Assembly (NCBI RefSeq): GCF_000003815.2
Contig: NC_049986.1
Location: forward strand, 3,136,402 to 3,200,401
From: Branchiostoma floridae
Lineage: Eukaryota; Chordata; Leptocardii; Amphioxiformes; Branchiostomatidae
DNA: 64,000 nt
Direction: 5' to 3'
Below the pieces are notes generated by a model that worked only from the letters and a program-made list of their open reading frames with translations, made no database searches and had not been told where the DNA came from. A program made the translations under genes and the position numbers. Of the stretch, positions 36,562 to 48,500 are shown in pieces. Positions within the stretch are counted from its first letter, which is position 1; each line of letters begins with the position of its first letter.

Positions 36562-37028
36562 GGCCGCAGCAAGTAAATTTTATTGATGACATCCTCTGCA
36601 GACTGGAAAAAAACTCAAGATGGGAAATGTTCAAGATCGACACGATAAACGTTGTAACAAGAATTAAAGTGACAAAATATGGCATTAAAACCAACAAGGC
36701 ATTCGTCCCTCTAAGTCGTTCACTATAGTTTAGTCAAAGTGACACTAGTGTGATGCGGTAGACAAGTATTAATAACCATGTTGGCAACTACACTCGTTAC
36801 TTTTATAAATGTTGGTGCCACTGTTACAACTATAATCCATCATGTTTCACATCTACAACTACAGTCAAGGCTCTAGTGTCGATTCTAGTGCCAATTCTAC
36901 ATACAATTTATAGGTTACAACACAACTTATTTGCCCATTTTGGTCTGTCTGCGGTCTGACCATCCCTAAAACCAGGCGAAGATTGACGAGCCCGTCGATG
37001 TCATCCATAAAATTTACTTGCTGTGGCC
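36562..37028. mobile_element. 467-bp TIR element, same family as 6239-7059
   Basis: The left end is GGCCGCAGCAAGTAAATTTT and the right end complement is GGCCACAGCAAGTAAATTTT. Both continue into a GATGACATC core, with two mismatches in 32 bp. No target duplication is evident. It is non-coding. Confidence 0.65.
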
Positions 37029-37108
37029 TGGAAAACAGGCACCCAATACAGGGCGGATAGACGGCCGGTGACACCAGAAAAAGCCAGACTCGAAACCAAA
37101 CCTAGCAT

Positions 37109-37233
37109 TACTTCCCACGCAGAGGTTCGGCTCCGGCTCCGGTGGTCGACTTATTTTTGGCCCCGGATTTTCCCTGAATAGTTTGGTCGACAACACCTTA
37201 AAGAAAAGGAGCCGAACTTCTACTTCGAGAGTA
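37109..37233. mobile_element. 125-bp hairpin MITE of the TACTCTC family
   Basis: The left end TACTTCCCACGCAGAGGTT pairs with the right end complement TACTCTCGAAGTAGAAGTT. Pairing continues through CGGCTCC, and the interior carries paired GGTCGAC/GTCGAC motifs. It is a diverged relative of the element at 1947-2150. Confidence 0.6.
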
Positions 37234-37466
37234 GGAAATGATTTTTTTGCCAATTCTTAAAAGTGTGGAAATGACTTATGTACTTTGCAGCCCAACGGAG
37301 GAACTCTAGTCTTCCCCAGGGGCAGGTCAAATTTCCTTGGCTTCTTTTATTCCAAGGTGTTTATGCTGCATGGTAGCCAGACTTTTTCAGGGGTTGTACA
37401 GCCCAGCCACCAAATTGAACAGGAATTCAGCATAGCCTCCTGGGTACAAATGACTTCAGTCAAGGG

Positions 37467-37545
37467 TCATTACTCTCCAGCTCGGCTGTTTTTTTTTACG
37501 TTTTGTATAAGTCGTTTTTATCGGGCTTGCTATTGAAACACTAGA
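37467..37545 (+). repeat. Left half of the TACTCTCC hairpin MITE
   Basis: TACTCTCCAGCTCGGCTG, a T-run, ACGTTT and AGTCGTTTTTATCGGGCTT match the left half of the element at 1947-2150. The complementary half is absent. Confidence 0.7.
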
Positions 37546-38094
37546 GGCAAGTAGAACAGTTTTTTTTACACCCCAAACTCGCTCCCGGGATTCAAAACCG
37601 TGACCTATCGCGACCAAATTCTAAGCATTAAGTTCATGTAAATATGGTAGAAACGTTTGAATGTTGTCGTCTTAGATTAGGACGGTATCTTTCTCGCGAG
37701 TGCCAGCTTGCTTGGGTGCTTCACAACAGCTGTTTACTGAATTTTCCGGTTTTTTTTGCAATAAAAAGATAACAGCAATTCCCTCAGGCCTATTTCCCGT
37801 GGTCAAACGACAACAATACCTTGGCCTAACGCCTGTTGTACAACCCCTGAAAACGTCCAACACAGCCGTGAGCAGCCTAGGAATGTCCTGCCACTAGGGA
37901 AAACAAGTTGTTCTGTTGGGGCTGCCATCAGCCGTCCCTGGATGTTCAATATTAGCCCCCCAAAGATCCTTTCCTTCTTTTCAAACAGAAGTTCAACTTA
38001 GGCTGGTTTTGACGTGTTTCTGTTTGACCTTTGAATCATTTTGTCCCAGTCGGCCACGGTATGTTTCCTTTGATTTTATAAACAAGTAAGAAAA

Positions 38095-41000
38095 ATGCTG
38101 GTAGTCATACATATAACGTCTAACCGCAATGTACAGGTTAAACAGAGGACCGACCAAGTTAAAAATCTGCCACAGCCAAACCTCCCCTTAGAAATTTTAG
38201 TATGACAAAACCAGCCGGAGCTTCTCATAAAGCTGGCTCTGAGATTCACGGTAATTTTTCAGCGTGAGTTCTAACATCTAAGGTCGTTTAACTGCAACAG
38301 ATAACCCACCACGATGCTTTTTAGTAATGGGTACAGTTCAGATGCGTACGTTTGGAAATGTGTAAAGTGTACACATGTCAACAAGTAAAAATACACGTAC
38401 AGGGCTTGACCATGACATTTGATAATAGATATCAACCGTGCTGTAACAATAAGGTAATGTCTATGTTTCCCTCCGACACTTCAATCTGTTTCCGTCCTCA
38501 CCTTCTCCTATTTACTTTATATGATCTTATATGTGTAGCGTAGAGTATAGTTTATTCGGATAGGTTTAACTGTAGAATTGAACATTCACCTGTCAGAAAA
38601 ACAAATACCGGGCAAACAGAAACCTGCAGAAACGCTTCACACATAATATCCAATCGGCGATCGGGTCGGAGTATAGCAGTAGCCGCTGTCTCCGAAATCC
38701 CGACCAACGCTTTTCCTCCTCACTAACCCAACATCTGCTTGAAGAATAGGGTCTTGTAATACAAGCCTGGGTCACCTTTCAGTGTGACAAGGCGGCGGGC
38801 GGGCCAACATCTGGCGGGCCGGGGTCATCAACAGGCTAGGGGGCCGAACTGGTACGGTGAAACAGTGATCAACAGTGCAGATAAGCTACAGGTCAAGCCA
38901 TGGGGTCCATATCCTTTCTCACAGTTAAAAGAGCTATGTTGATTCGAGTTCAACTTATTTCGTGGCCTACTGCAGTATCTTCGTGCCAAAATTGCATCCT
39001 GGCAACGGAGAGACGAGGGCGTACCTTGAGCGGACAAACCCTGCTGTAACAAATATGGAGAATATTTGATCAACGGTCAGCAGGCGCGCTGGCGCCTTAT
39101 CTTCATGGGAAAAGACATTTCTAGCGATACACGCCTGCTTCTGAATGGACAGCTCCGCAATGTTCTTTGGTATGTAGAACTCCTTTCTGAAATTATACAG
39201 TGATCCTCTTGATGTATATAAAACTTATGGACATGTTCTTTGGGGAGACGATATGTTGTTAAGCTGGAGAAGGGGGGGGGGTCGAGTTGGGTAGTGTAGA
39301 TCGTTACAAGGCAGGTAGGACTTCTGAGTTCCAAGTTTGGACGGTCTCTCATCAGTTGATTGTCACTGTTTGCCTTTGTGGGTTTTCTAACACTTTCTAG
39401 TTGTAGAGTGCGGTTGTGATTCCATTTACTTGTCAAATCTTGACCTGAATTTCTGACTTCAGATGACAGTTATTATGTGCGCGGGCATCTGGAAGTGTTT
39501 TGGTAACAGATACAGTCAAAGCTTAGCTGTTTGGAAGGATGCGATAGTCCCAGCACAATTATAAGTTGTTCCGGGCGACTCTCAAGGATACAGTTTTCTT
39601 TTAAAGCCTCGTCGTTCGGATATATATATATATCAAGATTCAAACACATAGCAAGTTACTTGAAATTTGGACTGGTGGTGCAATCAAGTTGAGCGCGAGC
39701 ATGTACGGGGCTCGAGGGACTTTGCTGTGGTACCAGCATCGGGTCACGTGGATTACCCTCTCCGTTTCGCCTGCCAAGAAATTGAAAGATTATCGCCTGG
39801 TGTAAACAAGCCAAGCTTTCCCACAATTCCACTATTTCAGTATTTGGCCATGTCCGCTTTCATGTCGGAGCACAGCGGACATTTACATGATGTTGGTCTC
39901 ACTCTATATGAGTTTGGTATGCAGTAGACCGGGGTTTTTCTGGTGACCAGTTAGCTTTGCATGACTTTGAAGTGCCAAAGAGAATACCAGTGATTGGTCA
40001 CCGGGGCAGAAGTAACGTAGCTCGTGACATCATGAAAGGAGGCGTTACCTTCATACCAGGCTTCATACCATACGCAACAGTCAAGGGGGAGTTCCGTTGA
40101 TGATAGGAAGGGTTCCAACCAGGGGCGGTTCACTAACTAAAGGCTAAGGGGCTAAATGTGTGTAAGTACTGTAACTTACTAGATCGATAGTCTTTGTGTC
40201 CGATAGAATAAATGTTTGTGATGATATACTGGATTCAAAGCCTGCTTTTATTGCAATAAGATAGAGAATAACAAAGATACAAATATGCAGCAGAAGTGTT
40301 TTATGAGCCCAAAGACAAAAAGACCCAGAAGGCCCGCTATGGAGGCTAATGACGAGACAGATCTGTTTGGAAGTCGTGTGTCACTTCAGTGGTACTTAGC
40401 AGTTCGCACCCCGCTGGGCCAAATGAGCTACCGGCATGTGGAGCTAGGAGTCCAGCGGTGGTGTTGTTAGCCTGGGTTACTCTCCAAGCAGAGGTTGAGT
40501 CACGTAGATATATCAGTAGTGGTCGGAAAAATTACACCGGAGCTCTTCTCTATCAATACGTAAGGACGAATATGAGTTATTTTTCTGATTTGACGGAATA
40601 TATGTTGTTATTTTATTTGAATAGATAATTGCTATAATTCCTATATAGTGTATCTCTGAGGGAGCTCATTATCATAACTTCCAATGAAAACTACTAATTA
40701 AACATTACTGTTAAATGATAGGTGTTTAATCTTTTCGTCTAATATAATTGTTATCAAGATTACCATGAGATTTATGCAAATGAGGTAATAATTTGCATAT
40801 CAATTTCAAAATTACAAAAAGCTGTTACACTTTCGATATTCATACAGTATGTTCCTTAAGTAAAGAGGAATGTAGCAAGATGTTGATAATGCAAATTTTG
40901 ACGATCATCTCCATAACTTATGTAGGTAATAAAAATAAACGGACGGCAAGCTGTATTACGTGCACTGTTTGGTCGAGCGTCCCTCGTACAATGTACCTCG

Positions 41001-43887
41001 TGTGTACGTGTGTCTCAAGTACTTAGAACTTGCTGAAGTAGGGGTTATTCAGGTTGGGCTAGTCCATTTCTTATTTCTGGGGGGTCTATTCAGGTGGGGA
41101 CAGTCCATTTCTTCCTGCAGAAGGATGGAGCGTTCAGGTTGGGACAGACCATTTCTAACTGCCTCACCCCCTTGTCCCACCCACACTTTGACCTCTAACT
41201 ACAAGGGCTGTATATATATGTTCACACCTGCTTTTTAACATTGCCTAGCTACAATTTCACCTGGCACAAATTACACTTAAAAGCGACCTTGTGTGCATGT
41301 GTGACTACACATATTTATCTCTAGTTTTAATTAAAAGGCAGATCTATCGCAGTGTTACGTTGAATGGGTTTCAATTTTGGAATCAAAATCTATTTTCTTT
41401 GTCGCCTATTCTCGGCTAATGTGCCTTGTAATGTTTTGAAGTTTTCCGATTGTTTGGGAATGTTGGTTCACTAGATGAGGGGGTAGTGTGTAGAGCCAAA
41501 ACAGTGGCACATTTGTTTTATTTGTGTGTTGAGCTTTTGTCTTTTTCATGAGATTGTTGTCATTACCTTTATGTTGTGTCATATGTTACAGATTACTTCA
41601 ATTAGGGTCCCTTATGTAGCTTTTTTTTTAGAATTTCTTATTTATTTCTCAATCATTTAGGCCTAAGGGTAATCCCTACAGTTTAAAAAAAGACTGATTT
41701 CAAAGACTAATATTCAGCTTAAAGTGTCAAGTGAGCTATAGTGAGCTGATGACATAGAATTTTCTTCAGGTGTCCTGTTAAATCATTATTCCTACTAGTG
41801 GTCACTCGGTAGGGTCAACGGTCAACACTGAATTACATTTGAAATGTCCGTTTCCTGCTCGATTGTTAAGCAATTGTAGGTTTGTTTCAAATCGCATGAT
41901 GTAATGGTGCCATAGGGGTTAACAAAGTTGGTGACTTGCTATCAACAAACATTGTTAGGAGCGCCACGGATGTTATAGACTTACTGTATCCGCGTTCTCA
42001 CCACAAACTTATTCAGGTCCCCTAGGAGACATCTTCGGATCGCTTCGAGTTAGCGACGGACGTCTGGAAAGCTGTCTAATGGAAGAAATAGGTAACATAT
42101 GTCCACCTAGACCACAGTTAATAAAATGACGGATAGACTTGATTGATAGGGGGCAGAGAAAAATTGAAATCACTTTGATTTTGGACACCTACATTTATGT
42201 AACAAATTCCTATTTTTCTTTCTGAGCAGATTAAGATAAATGGCTGTTCCTTTTGACTGTTTATATCGAATGTTTCTAAGGAACATGTCTCCAACCTGCT
42301 CCATTTCTTATATCGGTTTGTCGAATATGCATTTGTGACTGTTGTCCTCAGCAGTCACTACATGAATTTGACCTCTTCTTGTACACTGTTGTATGTATTT
42401 ATGTGATACTATAAAACATGCAATGCATGCATTCAAGTGTCTTTCTCTACTATAGCACTGAAGATAAAGCAATATTTTCTCTCAAACCGTAGGCTTAATA
42501 TGTGGGGTGAGATTTCATTTTTCATTCATTCATTGGTTACAGGTTGCTGCTCAGAGAATAACAACGGATTGAAAGGACGAAGGGAGTTAGTGAGCGAGGA
42601 TGGTCTAGTTTCGCTCGTGCTGAGGGAAGAAGCAGCTGCAAGATGAAGCTAGAATTGAGAGCGTACCTTGTATGCAGAACACAGCTTTAACTGTAAAGAT
42701 TAGCTTAATGTGTTAGCCTAACATGAACTTTTTTACGTTTCCTTTGATCAGCCTTTATTCCTGGAGCGGTTGGAAAGAAAAGAAATCGTTCAAATAGACA
42801 GATAACATACCAGAGGGGTTTGTCCGTTGTAGGAGTACAGTTTGCTCATTTAGCGGACTAACTCCTCTGACATGATACTAATACGTCTATTTGGCCCATT
42901 TCTCCTCTTCCAGCCGCTTTTGATAGTCGCAGCTTATCAATTGATCATGTATTTACTGATAGCATCTACGAAAATTATCATCCCTTCATATTACCTAGAT
43001 GAGTAAAATATACATTAGCTGCTTTCTATACACCGTGTCATGTATGTATATGTTTGAAAGGAATACGCCTACCTTGTGAAATGTGTCGCGCAAAATTGAA
43101 CATCATAATCAAATCACTGGTGATTGTGTAATAATAGACTTTCAGAAAAAAAACACCCTGACTACTACTGAGATTTTAAGGCAACGTATAAATACTCTTT
43201 CAAGCAGAGACTGAGTATAAATACTCCTTCAGGCAGAGGGACCATTCTCCTTCATGTTCCTCTATCAGGAAGAGTATAAATACTCTTTTTAGGCACAGGG
43301 TCCATCCTCCTTTGTGCAGAGTATTCATCCTCTATCAGAGTATAAATACTCTTCCCTATCAGGCAGAGTATAAATACTCCTTCAGGCAGAGGGACCATTC
43401 TCCTTCATGTAGAGTATTCATCCTCTATCAGGCAGAGTATAAATACTCTTTCAGGCACATGGTCCGTCCTCCTTGATGCAGAGTATTCATCCTCTATCAG
43501 AGTATAAATACTCTACCCTATCAGGCAGAGTATAAATACTCCTTCAGGCAGAGTATAAATACTCTTTCGGACAGAGTATCCATCCTCCTTTATGCAGAGT
43601 ATTTATACTCTATCAGAGTATATATCGTCCTCCAGTCGGAGTATATATCCTCCAAGCTGCTGGACAAAACTCTAATTCATTATATATCCTCGGTTAGGCT
43701 GGATTATTATTGATTTGTTTGAGTATATATACTCATCTAGTTGTGATTTTTTTAAGAAAGTTTCTTAAAAATGCAAATACCAAGTCATGAAGGCTGCATT
43801 TTGATAAAAAGAAAGGCTTAATTTTTGTGTTTTGAAGCCGAAAAAAGGGAACAAAATGGATTTTCCCTTATTATTTTGGATTCTGTT
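38095..43887 (-). repeat. Right arm of the 16.7-kb palindrome
   Basis: This 5.79-kb arm is the reverse complement of 27189-32853. It ends GGATTCTGTT at 43887. The size difference comes from a longer subterminal minisatellite and small indels. Downstream, part B of the dispersed repeat begins within a few bases. Confidence 0.95.
43190..43665. repeat. AGAGTATAAATACTCT minisatellite, right arm
   Basis: Self-complementary units AGTATAAATACTC are separated by CTTCAGGCAGAG-type and CATCCTCTATCAGG-type spacers. The array is about 160 bp longer than the left-arm array. Confidence 0.9.
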
Positions 43888-44277
43888 ACTAGTGTTGGCT
43901 ATTTCTAAGCAGGTATTAGACATAAACAATCGCAGGTCATTTGCATGCGGCGCTCCCATCTTGGGAGAGCAGAAGCCACCCAAATACAACAACAACGCTA
44001 CAATCTTGCCTCATTCTGAAAATGTATATTAATCGATATTTATCCATCACCCACCAGTAACTGAATTTTAGTCCTTACTTTCTTATCTCAGTTATGTTTT
44101 CTTGTATTTCGCTGATCTTCAGAGAATAATTTAGCCACACAAACACAACAGCCTAAAATAGCCCCGTAAAAATATGATATTGCCAAATTCGGAGTAAAAT
44201 TAAACACGTTTCATAGGCTTCTAACGCCCGCAGTACCGGTTCCTTATATTCTCATTGATTTTATTTTAGTTTGCTTT
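43888..44277. other. Right flank of the palindrome, no gene seen
   Basis: Part B of the dispersed repeat (GTGTTGGCTATTTCTAAGCA) is at 43890-43920. The rest does not match the left flank 26561-27188 in either orientation. Confidence 0.55.
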
Positions 44278-44358
44278 CCTTTTCGTTCCTTTTCGTTCCT
44301 TTTTGTTCCTTTTCGTTTCTTTTCGTTCCTTTTCGTTCCTTTTCGTTCCTTTTCGCAC
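44278..44358 (-). repeat. Decamer satellite, inverted copy
   Basis: Tandem TTTTCGTTCC units (complement of the array at 26391-26560) are followed by GCACTCTCGGTAGACCC. That tail resembles the complement of GTGTACCGAAAGTG beside the left array. Confidence 0.9.
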
Positions 44359-44385
44359 TCTCGGTAGACCCGCTGTAAGGTTTCG

Positions 44386-44597
44386 TCACACCGGTATGGT
44401 TTCACCCTTAATCGTGCATGAAACCGCCAAACCGGTTGCTGTGAAGTTTAATCGCTGTGAGTTTGCTTTGCCTTGTGGCTCCAGAGATGGTCTGACTGAC
44501 AGTTCTAAGTCACGTACATGTGTCCTAAGTGTTATTACTTCACAACGGTAGGGTTTCACCCTGGTGCCTGTAGCCTTCACATCGGTAGCTGTGTACT
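44386..44597 (-). pseudogene. Degenerate zinc fingers downstream of the C2H2 gene
   Basis: In reverse complement this region continues the finger repeat after the stop codon, with a recognisable VKPYRCE linker remnant but missing zinc ligands and frame breaks. It suggests that the ancestral protein had more fingers and that a stop truncated it at 44598. Confidence 0.6.
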
Positions 44598-45338
44598 TTA
44601 ATCACTGTGGGTTCGCATGTGCCTCCGGAGATTACCTGAGGTACGGAAGCTCCTACTGCATTCTTTACACTGGTAGGGTTTCTCACCGGTATGAGTCATC
44701 ACATGGCTCTTCAGGTTACACAGCCGACTAAACTGCCTGCCGCACTCCTCACATCTGTAAGGTTTCTCACCAGTGTGAGTCCGCATATGCTTCTGCAGAC
44801 TACACATCTTACTGAACTGTTTGCTGCATTCATCGCACCTATAGGGCTTCTCACCGGTATGTGTCCGCATGTGTATCTTCAGACCACCCAACACACTAAA
44901 CTGTTTGCTGCATTCTTCGCACTTATAGGGCTTCTCTCCGGCGTAAGTCCGCATATGACTCTTCAGATGATACATCCTACCAAACTGTTTTCCGCACTCC
45001 TCACATTTGAATGGTTTCTCATCAGTATGAGTCCTCATATGACTCTTCATATTGCCCTGGTCACTAAACTGTTTGCTACACTTATCACACTTATAAGGTC
45101 TCTCACCGGTGTGGGTTCTCATATGTCTCTTCAGATTACAAAGCCGACTATACTGTTTGCTGCAGTCCTCACATCTTAACGGTCGCTTGCCAGTGTAAGA
45201 ACGCATATGTCTCTTTAAGCCACTCAGTCGACGAAACTCCTTGCCGCACTCGCCACACTTGTGTGTACGCGAAAGATCCTCTCCACGTCCATTACTTCCC
45301 TTCCCTTTTTCCAGATGAGATACAGCCGGGGTCGCCAT
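44598..45338 (-). CDS. C2H2 zinc-finger protein, eight fingers
   Basis: The frame encodes 246 residues: a 25-residue leader (MATPAVSHLEKGKG...) and eight consecutive C2H2 fingers joined by TGEKPY-type linkers. Tandem fingers of this type bind DNA in the nucleus, so a transcription-regulator role is likely. In fingers 1 and 4 the last zinc-binding histidine is tyrosine (HMRSY and HMRTY instead of HMRTH), so these may fold poorly; the other six are complete. No KRAB, SCAN or BTB domain is present. The ATG has a good context (AACATGG), and a TTCCACAG acceptor just upstream suggests a 5' UTR intron. Degenerate fingers follow the stop. Confidence 0.85.
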   Translation of the reverse strand: MATPAVSHLEKGKGSNGRGEDLSRTHKCGECGKEFRRLSGLKRHMRSYTGKRPLRCEDCSKQYSRLCNLKRHMRTHTGERPYKCDKCSKQFSDQGNMKSHMRTHTDEKPFKCEECGKQFGRMYHLKSHMRTYAGEKPYKCEECSKQFSVLGGLKIHMRTHTGEKPYRCDECSKQFSKMCSLQKHMRTHTGEKPYRCEECGRQFSRLCNLKSHVMTHTGEKPYQCKECSRSFRTSGNLRRHMRTHSD

Positions 45339-45514
45339 GTTATATAGGACACTGTGGAATGAAAATGAATGTCAACATTTAGGAAAATCCACTTAGCTGA
45401 CAAGCACACGCAACTTTAAGTTGAGTTATGAAAATTACTGCTGCCTTCTTACAGACGGACTTCTGATATGGTGTTCTGCATGATTGAAACCGCATTGCAA
45501 TTATTAGTACTGCA
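45339..45514. other. 5' flank of the zinc-finger gene
   Basis: No feature is seen beyond the candidate splice acceptor (minus strand, TTCCACAG) about 14 bp upstream of the ATG. A promoter is not evident. Confidence 0.4.
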
Positions 45515-48500
45515 GATTTTTAGGAAAATTTGTGGTTGCAGTAGGTTCTAAAAGTTAGGTGTTTGGTGTTGTTGACAGGCAGTGAAAAGGGGTCAAAAGG
45601 TTTTGCCATCTATCTTTTGATCCCGTATAACGTAGTTCTAGCTGCCGGAATATTATACCTTGTTTTGTCGTCAAATTACACTTTAGAGGCCGGGCAACCA
45701 TGCCGATGTGAGTTTTTCATGTTCTAAAACTAGGGTTGGTGATTTTGACAGCAACTTTCTGCCCTGATACCCATTGTTAGGAATAGACCGTCTAAAAACA
45801 GAACTTTGCCCTGCAGCAGTTTGCGTACCGATAAAACAGGTTCGGAAGGTTCTGAATGATATTGAAACACCGCAGGGGGATTTGACAAACAGATCTGCAT
45901 TAAGAGAAAAAAGTCTGAATTTCCAAACAAACATATGAAGCGAAGACAGTACATGTAGACTACACGCCGAAATAATAGAATGCTTTATACAAAAGCTGTA
46001 CAGGACAAAATAGTGTCATACCAACTAAGTGACCCGATCAACCAGGCCTGCATGCGATCACTTACTATAACAGGCTCACTGTTGACAGCCTGTCAAATAA
46101 TACTTTCCTCCTAAACATCTTGCAAGATGAAACACCAGTTGGCGCAGAAAAAATACATTTGATATCATAAGATTTAATTGTAGAATATAGCAAATGAACG
46201 TAAAAAATACATTGTAAGCCATTTTCGCAAAAAAAATATCAAAAAACGGTTACCATGGCAACACGAACATCAATGCGATTAAGTCAGTGTGGCCTCAAAG
46301 TTCGCTGGCTATGAAGGGAAGAGAATAGTTCAATTTCCAGGAGAGTTTTGCCACTATACTACTAGGGTTCATTGACCCGGGCAGCAGGGTGAAATTAGGG
46401 CAGGAGTCCACAATGATCCGTACCCTGTAATTAGTCGGTCTGGTGAAGCTATTTTAGCTGGGTGTCATCTGCAAGATGGTTCATTGTATCATTTATGTCA
46501 CATTATTACATTTCATTTATTCATTTCTTTATACGGACAAAAAGTATCTTTCAAATATACACAGTTTTGAACTTCATAGAGCAATCACAAAGATAAGAAA
46601 GAATCCATAGTCGCAAACTAACTGTAGAGGCCAGAAGATACTAAAATTACCCGTGACCAGAGCTTTTGTCCATTCTGCCCAAATGGGATCGAAGACGAAA
46701 GTCATTTTGTTATGGATTGTTTGCAATATAATGATAAACGCATTAAGCTGTTCACATGCATTTCTGTCCGCTTGCTTGAAATAATTTGCTACACTCTGTT
46801 CGTTGGATAAATTCAACTACATTCTGGCAGGCGATAACCCTTATTGCGTACAAACAGACAAATATATCTACGAATGTTTATACCGTAGAACCAATAGTGC
46901 AAATGATATGCTAGACGAATATGTTGCCTTATTCATACATGTAGATATTCATATAAATCTGTTTAGTTGTACTGGAAGAAGTTGTTATAGAGCTAATAAC
47001 GAAACCTGTTTTCAGGTGTCCTTGGACACACAATACTCTCCTTGCGGAGACATTCACACAAAAGATTACTAGTATTCAGGTCAACGTAAAATAGAAGTAT
47101 CCTTCTTCAGTCCATTTTTGTGTAACGCATTGTCTTAAATGCTACACAGGGAGTTTATATTAGGAAACGCCTACAACGTATAGTACAAGTTATCAACGTA
47201 TTGTGGTCGAAGTCTAAGGTCTTCATTCTACGAAACACATAGATACTTTAAGGTCTTACCTGTGTTTCTACACGTAAAGTGGGACGACGATTCTGGCAGC
47301 TTGAGCTTTGTCCTTCCGTCTTATATATTATCGGGGTGGGGATACATAATATGGGTCAAAGTTCATGTTGTACGCCTGATTACCTCAATTTATCTTTCCT
47401 CGCCAGGCAAGAATGCAAATGTTTAGCCATTGGTGACCGGATTCAATATAGTTGGGGGTCTGCATGGTCTTTTACGTAAGGCGTAGGCAGCACCTACAGG
47501 AGAGCATAACCCTGGCTAGGGATAGATGAACCTGGAGGCAACTCTCGATCTTCCTGTCTACCTTGTCCCCCCCAACGACCTGGAGGTCAAGGGACCAGGT
47601 AGGTAGGTAGGTAGGTAGGCAGCCCATTTCTATTTCCCGTAATTGGCATACCTGAATATGAGTCTAGGTACGCACCACTAGACTTCGCTAAATCAACTGC
47701 GGTAAGATCGGGTTGATATAAAATACGGATGGTCAAAAGATCAGATGTCCCAACACCTGCAGCTGGAGATTGCCGAAGGCGTGGAGTAAGGACTGGTCCA
47801 AAGTAGCTACAGGTGTGTCTAAAGACCTGCCGGATTACTGATCGCTCCAAGTGGCGATTTTTATTAACAGGGCCGGGATGATATGAAAATTTTGAAATTA
47901 AAATCGTGAAATCGGGACCTTAATCAGTCATTCTGTTCTTAACGTGTGACAAAACAACTGACATTTGCACTTTGGTGCATTTATGTAACCATGTCCTACT
48001 TGGTCACTGAACCATGCTACTTGGGCAGCAATTTTTCTCCATTGTCTGCTGACCTTTCAAAATATATAGTGCCCACTAAACTGGTTATTGTGGTCGTTGT
48101 CTGCTGAAAATGCGTTTAAGGGTCTGCATGGGGGTCAACGATTTACGCTAAAGTCAGAAGAAGTTCCCCCTAAGTATTACGCTAAGTCAAGGAAAGCAAT
48201 TACGGTAAATTTGGTCGCCTAGCTACGAATTACGCAGATAAGATGATTTCCCTACAAATTACGGGTAATAGAAATAGGCTGCCTAGTACGTAAAAGACCA
48301 TGCAGACCCCAAATATATCGAATCCCGTCACCAATGGCTACACATTTGCATACTTGCTTGGCAAGAAAAAATAAATTGTGTGGCGCATTCCATTATGCGT
48401 TTAGGGGACATGGTTCAACGGAGTCTGAGTATGTGGCTGCAAAGTTGGTGTGATATAACAGCTATATAGATATCATAAATACCGATACAGTTGCACAAAT

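Larger units (their letters stand above)
32854..38094. other. 5.2-kb spacer of the large palindrome
   Basis: The spacer is not self-complementary overall. It holds a short candidate first exon at 33079-33111 (ATG, then SSSLERDSCDQ, donor GTACGT; unsupported further), a 181-bp tandem duplication, two MITEs and a partial MITE. CpG-bearing patches near 32900-33000 (CACGTGA, CCAATCACG) and 36210-36500 look promoter-like, but no complete gene can be assembled. No transposase or polymerase domain is recognised. Confidence 0.55.

Noticed and set aside
27189-43887. Interpretation as LTRs of a retrotransposon or as a Polinton/Maverick
   Set aside because: The arms are inverted, not direct, and no integrase, protease or polymerase B motif is seen in arms or spacer.
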